A stretch of 5,734 nt of DNA from Pirellulaceae bacterium (lineage in GTDB: Bacteria > Planctomycetota > Planctomycetia > Pirellulales > Pirellulaceae), in assembly GCA_030744095.1 (NCBI GenBank), contig JASLRF010000120.1:1-5734 (forward strand). The letters are read 5' to 3'. Each line of letters begins with the position of its first letter. Position 1 is the stretch's first letter. Below the pieces are notes generated by a model. It saw nothing but the letters and a program-made list of their open reading frames with translations. It did no database searches and had not been told where the DNA came from. A program made the position numbers and the translations under genes. Positions 5,655 to 5,734 of the stretch are shown here, piece after piece.

Positions 5655-5734
5655 GTGAAGGTTCGTGTAGAAAAGCAAATTGGAAAAAGTGTCCTCTCGT
5701 TCGAAACCGGCGTTCTCGCCAAACAAGCCGCAGG
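5655..5734 (+). CDS. pnp: Polynucleotide phosphorylase, N-terminal fragment cut by window edge
   Basis: PNPase is a phosphorolytic 3'-5' exoribonuclease and a core part of RNA turnover. Only 26 complete codons are visible: a GTG start, then KVRVEKQIGKSVLSFETG and VLAKQAAG. This matches the start of the first RNase PH domain, where a short strand, a turn and the F-E-T-G-x-L-A-x-Q-A motif are typical. AGG at 5644-5646 stands 8 bases before the GTG; a second GTG at 5650 is out of frame. Its position directly after rpsO strongly supports the identification, since rpsO-pnp is a widely conserved pair. The S1, KH and second PH domains would lie beyond the window. Confidence 0.87.
   Translation, partial: MKVRVEKQIGKSVLSFETGVLAKQAA

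Noticed and set aside
5324..5722. Minus-strand 132-codon frame antisense to rpsO
   Set aside because: Shadow of rpsO and pnp, both of which are certain or nearly so.

Overview
The window looks like a piece of chromosome from a planctomycete of the Pirellulaceae type (Rhodopirellula and relatives). This is an inference from three things: a Tat-exported Gfo/Idh/MocA oxidoreductase, a TolB-like PD40 propeller beside an ECF sigma factor, and long spacers between loosely packed genes of moderate G+C. No rRNA, tRNA, mobile element or CRISPR array is visible.

Layout, left to right. (1) Positions 1-932, plus strand: the C-terminal 309 residues of a TolB-like beta-propeller protein with five PD40 motifs. 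(2) Positions 946-1500, minus strand: an ECF-type RNA polymerase sigma factor, converging on the propeller gene with 13 bases between stop codons. (3) Positions 1501-1815: a spacer with a plausible sigma-70 promoter for the sigma gene and a competing set of inverted repeats. (4) Positions 1816-2901, minus strand: a Tat-signal Gfo/Idh/MocA oxidoreductase. (5) Positions 2902-3136: a spacer with a convincing intrinsic terminator for the upstream gene and more hairpins. (6) Positions 3137-4885, minus strand: an exported Ntn-hydrolase of the gamma-glutamyltransferase superfamily. (7) Positions 4886-5329: a divergent control region. (8) Positions 5330-5599, plus strand: rpsO (ribosomal protein S15), followed by the first 26 codons of pnp (polynucleotide phosphorylase) from 5655 to the window edge.

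The only clear functional unit is the conserved rpsO-pnp pair of translation and RNA-decay genes. Both genes have structured RNA directly in front of their ribosome binding sites, which fits known autoregulation of S15 and PNPase in other bacteria. The three minus-strand genes do not form a tight operon: a terminator and spacers of 235 and 315 bases separate them. Two of the three (oxidoreductase and GGT-like hydrolase) carry export signals and probably act outside the cytoplasm.

I do not see a clear undescribed multi-gene system. The points most worth a second look are the altered substrate-binding motif of the GGT-like enzyme, the altered nucleotide-binding loop of the oxidoreductase, and the RNA structures in front of rpsO and pnp.
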